From contig JABELC010000003.1 of assembly GCA_028455995.1 (NCBI GenBank), positions 3,410,001 through 3,474,000 on the forward strand: a DNA stretch of 64,000 bases. The letters are read 5' to 3'. The notes beneath the pieces were generated by a model that worked only from the letters and a program-made list of their open reading frames with translations, did not search any database and had not been told where the DNA came from. This stretch comes from Scleromitrula shiraiana. Taxonomy: Eukaryota; Ascomycota; Leotiomycetes; Helotiales; Sclerotiniaceae. Position numbers and translations under genes: made by a program. Shown here one piece after another: positions 59,299-64,000 of the stretch (position 1 is its first letter; the number at the start of each line of letters is the position of its first letter).

Positions 59299-61446
59299 AT
59301 GACACAAACCCCAACCATTCCTCATACTCCTCCTATCAACCCCGTCATCCTAGATGAATACCACTCAGTCGAGGCCGAAATCCAAGTCCAAGTCGAAGAG
59401 AAGCCCAACCCCACCATCCTCATAACCCTCTCTGATACCCCTCAAAACCCACAAACAAACCACCTCTCTTTCAAATCACATCTCCAACACCTAACCCACC
59501 TAACATGGAATTTCATCAAATTCACTGGTCCCGGGGCCATCATCAGCGTAGCATACATCGATCCTGATAATTTCCAATCTAATCTTACTGCTGGAGCTAT
59601 ATTTAAATATAAACTTTTATGTGCGATTTTGTTTTCGAATCTTGTGGCTGTGTTTTTGCAGGTATTTTTTCTCTTTTTTCTAGAGTGGTAAAGTAGGATA
59701 TGCTTTGAATTTGGGAGTTAAAAATATTCTCGTGTATATAGTCATTATCCGCCAAACTAGGATGCGTAACGGGAATGGACCTAGCGCAGATGAACAGGAA
59801 ATACTTGCATCCATGGATTAATATCGCGTTGTGGGTTGTTGCGGAGGCGGCGATTGTTTGTACGGATATTAGTCAGGTAGGTTTATCACTGCATACATAT
59901 ATCTTCCAAATATCCCACCCTTACCCTCCCTTCTTTGTATCTAATCACCTCCCTATTACGACCATCTCACGTTTAATTTTAGGTAATCGGTACAGCCATA
60001 GCACTCAACCTCCTTAATCCCAACATAACCCTCACAATCGGCTGCGTGATATCAGTCTTCGATACCCTACTCATCCTCCTCTTTTACCGACCCGATGGAT
60101 CGATTCGTCGTCTAAGAGCTTTCGAAATGTTTGTATCCATTTTTGTGATTGGTATTTTTGTTATCTTTTGTATTGAGTTATCGTTTGTTTCTGCGCCTGC
60201 CGGTGAGGTGTTTAGAGGGTTTCTTCCAAGTAGAACAATGTTTGTTGGGCAAGGGTATGTGTTTTCTTTTTCTTTGATTATTGTCGTTTGTGTGGATGTA
60301 TCGAGAGGGTACAGGAATGGTTTAGATTATGGATTGACTAATATATAGTCTGTTCCAAACTTGTGCTATCCTCGGCGGAAATCTAATGCCGCATACCATC
60401 TACCTTGGATCCGGACTCGTCCAAGCGCGTATGCAGTCCTTCTCCCAGTCCCACTCCCACTCCCAACTAAACCCGTCCCCCCTCTCCTCCCCTGATTCCT
60501 CCTCGTCCAAGCCTCCCGCCCCTCTTCCCCTATCCCTCCCGGTCCTAAAGTCCTACCTAACCTACACCATCCTCGAACTAGGCCTCACCCTCTTCCTGGT
60601 CTCCACATTCGTAAACTCTGCCATTCTAATCGTATCCGCAGCCGCCTTTTCCCAATCATCAGAAGCAAAAGACGCCGATCTACAGGGTATGTATGGGTTA
60701 TTTGTGGAGAGTATTGGGAAGGGGGCTGGTGTTATTTTTGCGGTGGGGCTTTTGTTTTCGGGAGGGAGTGCGGGGATTGTTGCTACTATGGCGGGGCAGT
60801 GAGTTTTAAGTTTCCTTTGCTTTTGTTGGATATGGTTTTAATTCTTTAGGGGGGTGGAAAATATTCTTAAGGGTGTGAATGCTGATGATTGCGATGGTAT
60901 AGACTTGTTTGTGAAGGTGCTATGGATTGGCATATGTCTCCATTTTTCAGGAGGCTTGTTACGAGAGTGATTGTAAGTTATGCGTACTTATCATAACACT
61001 CTCAATCCCCTTCAATATCACATCATACACGACGTTTTCTCAAACGAAACATCTGGTAGTCCATCGTCCCAGCCCTCATTATCGCAGCCGCAACTGGTCA
61101 ACATGGGATGGCTGAAGCCCTGAATGCATGTAACGTCGTACTCTCTATTTCATTAATCTTTATTACTTTTCCATTGGTTTGGTATACTTCTTTTGATCGC
61201 TATATGACGGTTAGAATAGGGGGTGGCGGTAGAGAAACTGTAGCTGGGGATATTGGAGTTTTAGATAAGAGAATTAGAGAAGAGGGTGGCTTGGAGGACG
61301 GCAACTTAAATGTAGAAGGTGATTTGGTATCGTTGAAGAACCATTGGGTGACGATGTGTGTGGGCTGGTTCTTGTGGTTTGTGGTTGCTGGTATGAATGT
61401 TGCTTTGCTTACTTTTTTGGGGTTGGGCATCTGGAGTGATGATTGA
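59299..61446 (+). CDS. NRAMP-family divalent metal (Mn2+) transporter, Smf type
   Basis: Six exons restore a 558-residue frame: 59299-59661, 59742-59876, 59983-60254, 60349-60798, 60903-60972, 61060-61446 (TGA). Introns are 80, 106, 94, 104 and 87 bp, all GT..AG. The metal site motifs of helices 1 and 6 are present: GPGAIISVAYIDPDN (residues 77-91) and GGNLMPHTIYLGSG (MPH at 270-272). ATGQHGMAEALN lies in a later helix. NRAMP proteins co-transport Mn2+, Fe2+ and similar ions with protons; fungal Smf1/Smf2 mainly supply Mn. A Ser/His/Pro-rich loop (SQSHSHSQLNPSPLSS and on) after helix 6 is unusually long. No N-terminal signal. It follows the exchanger and Mtm1-like carrier genes in the same direction. 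Confidence 0.92.
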
Positions 61447-61826
61447 TTGATATATGTCCTCGTTCGACATCTTTCTGGTGGAAACGCTCGGTAGATTTCT
61501 TTTGTTCAAGGTTATGTGATGTCGTCGTGGGCAGGAACACTGGTATTGCCTCATTCTTGTCCCTATCAATGGCTATATAAATATATGGCGCAGCGACGCT
61601 AGAAACTTCCTCTCACGGTCAAAATTTAACCAGTTGATTCTTACAATGTAGGAAATTTACTCATGCCATCTGCACTGGATTAGGGGTCAGCGAGGAGACT
61701 GCCAAGCGTCAGCGACACCAAAAACAGTCAACGACATTGAGAACCCACCAGCGACGATTGTCTCGACAATAACGACTGAGGTCTACTACAGCAACTGCCT
61801 TGTTTATTATAGCTCTACGCTATCCG
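61447..61826. other. intergenic upstream of the GT31 relic
   Basis: 380 bp with a C/A-rich stretch (CAGCGACACC, CAGCGACG). No gene recognised. Confidence 0.5.
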
Positions 61827-63283
61827 ATGCACGTTTGGAGGCAAAGACTTTTCAAAGCGATAATGTTTCTTGGTTTCACATTTTCCCTAGAAAACACATT
61901 TCAACTTCTTGATTTCTCTAGGCGATACGATACCTGGGAATGGGATCGTAGCTGCCATAAGCTTTCACTCTTCGACAAAGCATGTACAGCATCACGTGCT
62001 TCGATCTCTTCAGATGTCCAGATTGTGATCGAGACTGGCGGCTCAAAACCCCAAAGCAGACTCAAGTATCAGCTTACAACAATGCTATCCAGTGTTTCTC
62101 GCGAGAATATCTTAATCTTCTCGGATATGGAAGAGGATGTCGAGACTTTCCATATTCGTGATGCTCTGGCGGATGTCTTAATACAGGAACGGAACGACTA
62201 CCCCGAATTTGCCCTATACGATGAATTACAGGATTACCAAAAGCTAGGGAAGAACACTCGAAATCTTCAAAGTGGATGGAAATTGTCCAAGTACAAGAAT
62301 CTGGCCATAAAACGAAAGATTTGGAAGATGCTAGGGGAGACGAGCAATACGCTTCGAAAACGGAAGTGGTATGTGTTCATAGATGCAGACACATTTATGG
62401 AATAGGACAACCTCCTTGTCTTGTTGGAGCATCTAGACCCTCGGAAGAAGCAGTACATAGAGAGTCCAGTCCGCATCCCTAAGGCACCTTTTATGCATGA
62501 TGGTAATGATTACGCTCTCTCATACAGCGCCTTAGAGTCATTTAATAAACCTAAACTAGATGGCCACAAAGACCCAATGTATAGTCAGTACGGTGTAAAC
62601 ACAACATATTTATGCTGTGATGATAAAGCTCTTGCGTTCACGCTAAAGCAGAGAGGCATTAGTTTTAAAGATTATTGACCAATGTATAATGGAGAGATAT
62701 CGACCAGTATTGGTTTTGAAAGTGAGATTTGGTATAAGCCGGTACTCTCGTTGCGCCATCTTACTGGGGCAGCGATGAAAGACCTATAGCAGTGGATCGA
62801 GGATTTGAAGGCCAGAACAATGAGCATGGCATTTGAATTTATATTCCCAGACCCCCTTCTTTTTGCTATTGATTCGCGATCAAAATTAACTCCTTGCCAA
62901 ATATACTTCTATACCAACCATTCCTATTCAGAAATTTTTTGGAGTATGTCGCCCCTCAAATTTCCCACAGAATCAATGACTGGGATAACACAAACGAAGA
63001 TTGGAAAACATATCAGCATGGTAAGAAGAAAGGTTCTTTGATATTCTTCGAGCAGCTTGAAGCAGCGTGTGAAGCAGCGTGTGAAGCAGACAAACTTTGC
63101 TTTCAGTTCGATTCTAACGGAACTACGTGTGCACTGTCGCATACAATACGAGTTGGCGGTAAACGCTTGCCAGAGAGAGAAGGAGATTTTCAGTATATAT
63201 CAGGATGGAACTTGAAGAGGATTCAGGATTGGACTACAAAGATGGAGTGCAATAGTGCGCATTGGTTGCACTCGAATCCTTGA
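61827..63283 (+). pseudogene. GT31 fringe-like glycosyltransferase pseudogene
   Basis: From ATG 61827 (MHVWRQRLFKAIMFLGFTF, a type II membrane anchor) the frame matches fungal fringe-like GT31 proteins: DVQIVIETGG, RENILIFSDMEEDV, ALYDELQDYQKLGK, KRKIWKM and the metal-binding DxD in WYVFIDADTF (about 62368-62397). Three Trp codons are stops in the same frame: TAG 62403-62405 (normally ..EWDNL), TGA 62676-62678 (..YWPMYNGE) and TAG 62787-62789 (..DLWQWIE). A frameshift lies between about 62,890 and 62,935. The C-terminal part with PAN-like Cys spacing (EADKLCFQFDSNGTTC) continues in the new frame to TGA 63283. A 12-bp tandem duplication at about 63058-63087 gives EAACEAACEAD. The catalytic motif is intact, so decay is recent. 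Confidence 0.85.
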
Positions 63284-63940
63284 TTTGGCGGGGCCATGCA
63301 CAGTTTTCTCTCAATTAGTTGCTTTAGATTATAATTGAATAATCATCACAAACAATGTTAGCTTACATCTATGATTGTGTTAACCATCCATGGATCCAAC
63401 ACTTTATGTTCATCGAATTAGTTGACATTTGATTGAAATTCAAAAGAAGGAATGCTGTGACATGTTGTATATCTATAAAATCTATGCTCCAACACCCATA
63501 CATGTTAAACATTTACATCGCTTAAAGTCTTGGACACTCTAGATTTTTACATATGGAACAAGTCAAAACTTGCCAAATAACAGGCGAGGTATCGAATTTT
63601 TGATTTCGTGTCTGGATTTGGAAAATACTCTCGATGGATTCTTCGAAGATTGATATTGAAGTGTGTGGTGAATAAGATGAAAATTCCTCATCTTTTGAAA
63701 AGAACCAATTGAAGTTGATCTTGACTGTTTTTTATTGCAAACCTAAGCATCCTTCCGAGAGGCTTCTAGGAATAACTTCGGAGACTCAAAAATACAACAA
63801 AAAGTTAAGTTTTGAGTAGTTGATATTAATATATATTTAGGTATTGAACTTGGATTGAACATGATTTGATTCTCTTGAACAAATCATATAGAATTCAAAC
63901 ATACTAACAATCACACTCCAGTAGAATAGAGGCAACAAGA
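63284..63940. other. intergenic after the GT31 relic
   Basis: 657 bp, moderately A/T-rich, no recognised gene; probably the promoter of the gene that starts near 63941. Confidence 0.5.
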
Positions 63941-64000
63941 ATGTATTTGCTTCGCACATCTCCATTTACTTCACCCAGATATACACTACGAATCAAACCC
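63941..64000 (+). CDS. probable start of a protein with mitochondrial presequence, truncated by the window
   Basis: An ATG at 63941 in the context CAAGAATG opens a frame that runs to the window end (20 codons): MYLLRTSPFTSPRYTLRIKP. It has several Arg/Lys, no acidic residue and hydroxylated residues, as in mitochondrial targeting sequences. With only 20 codons the gene cannot be named, and it may be a chance frame. Confidence 0.35.
   Translation, partial: MYLLRTSPFTSPRYTLRIKP

Overview
The window is nuclear DNA of a filamentous ascomycete. The genes carry short introns (about 55-135 bp) with GT..AG ends, and the families present (DUF3632, fungal fringe-like GT31, Msb1/Mug8, Ted1, Hrt3/Pof7) are typical of Pezizomycotina. 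Normal-GC gene blocks alternate with extremely A/T-rich blocks that look like RIP (repeat-induced point mutation) debris. A helotialean (Sclerotiniaceae-like) fungus is my best guess, from gene style only.

Layout. 1-1248: 3' end of a Ted1/Cdc1-like metallophosphoesterase. 1.6-2.7 kb: a decayed DUF3632 gene. 4.7-7.5 kb: an A/T-rich DNA transposon bounded by complex terminal inverted repeats. 7.5-11.5 kb: A/T-rich DNA with many ACTAGT words and one small two-exon gene candidate. 11.5-13.2 kb: an unrecognised 282-residue protein gene and an intron-containing tRNA-Val(CAC). 13.2-18.9 kb: gene-poor DNA with microsatellites and a damaged gene for a Ser/Ala-rich membrane protein.

18.88-41.34 kb is the most striking part: a five-member nest of transposons that can be read completely from target-site duplications. 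A solo Copia LTR (TSD TTTAC) was split by a DNA transposon with 21-bp inverted ends (8-bp TSD TACAACAC, hAT-like). That was split by a Ty1/Copia element on the minus strand (160-bp LTRs, TSD AATAT). The Copia element was split twice, by a Ty3/Gypsy element on the plus strand (149-bp LTRs, TSD TTATC) and by a second Ty1/Copia element on the minus strand (159-bp LTRs, TSD ATTAG). All internal sequence is mutated to A/T, but gag, integrase and reverse-transcriptase relics remain readable.

42.5-61.5 kb is an ordinary gene block: Msb1/Mug8-like (-), F-box Hrt3/Pof7 (-), Mtm1/SLC25A39 carrier (+), uracil-DNA glycosylase (+), a CaCA-type cation/Ca2+ exchanger (+) and an NRAMP metal transporter (+). 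Full exon structures that keep the reading frame were worked out for all six. Three of the six handle metals or mitochondrial Mn/glutathione supply. The window ends with a GT31 pseudogene with three Trp-to-stop changes and the probable first 20 codons of another gene. No CRISPR array, rRNA gene or prokaryotic feature was seen.
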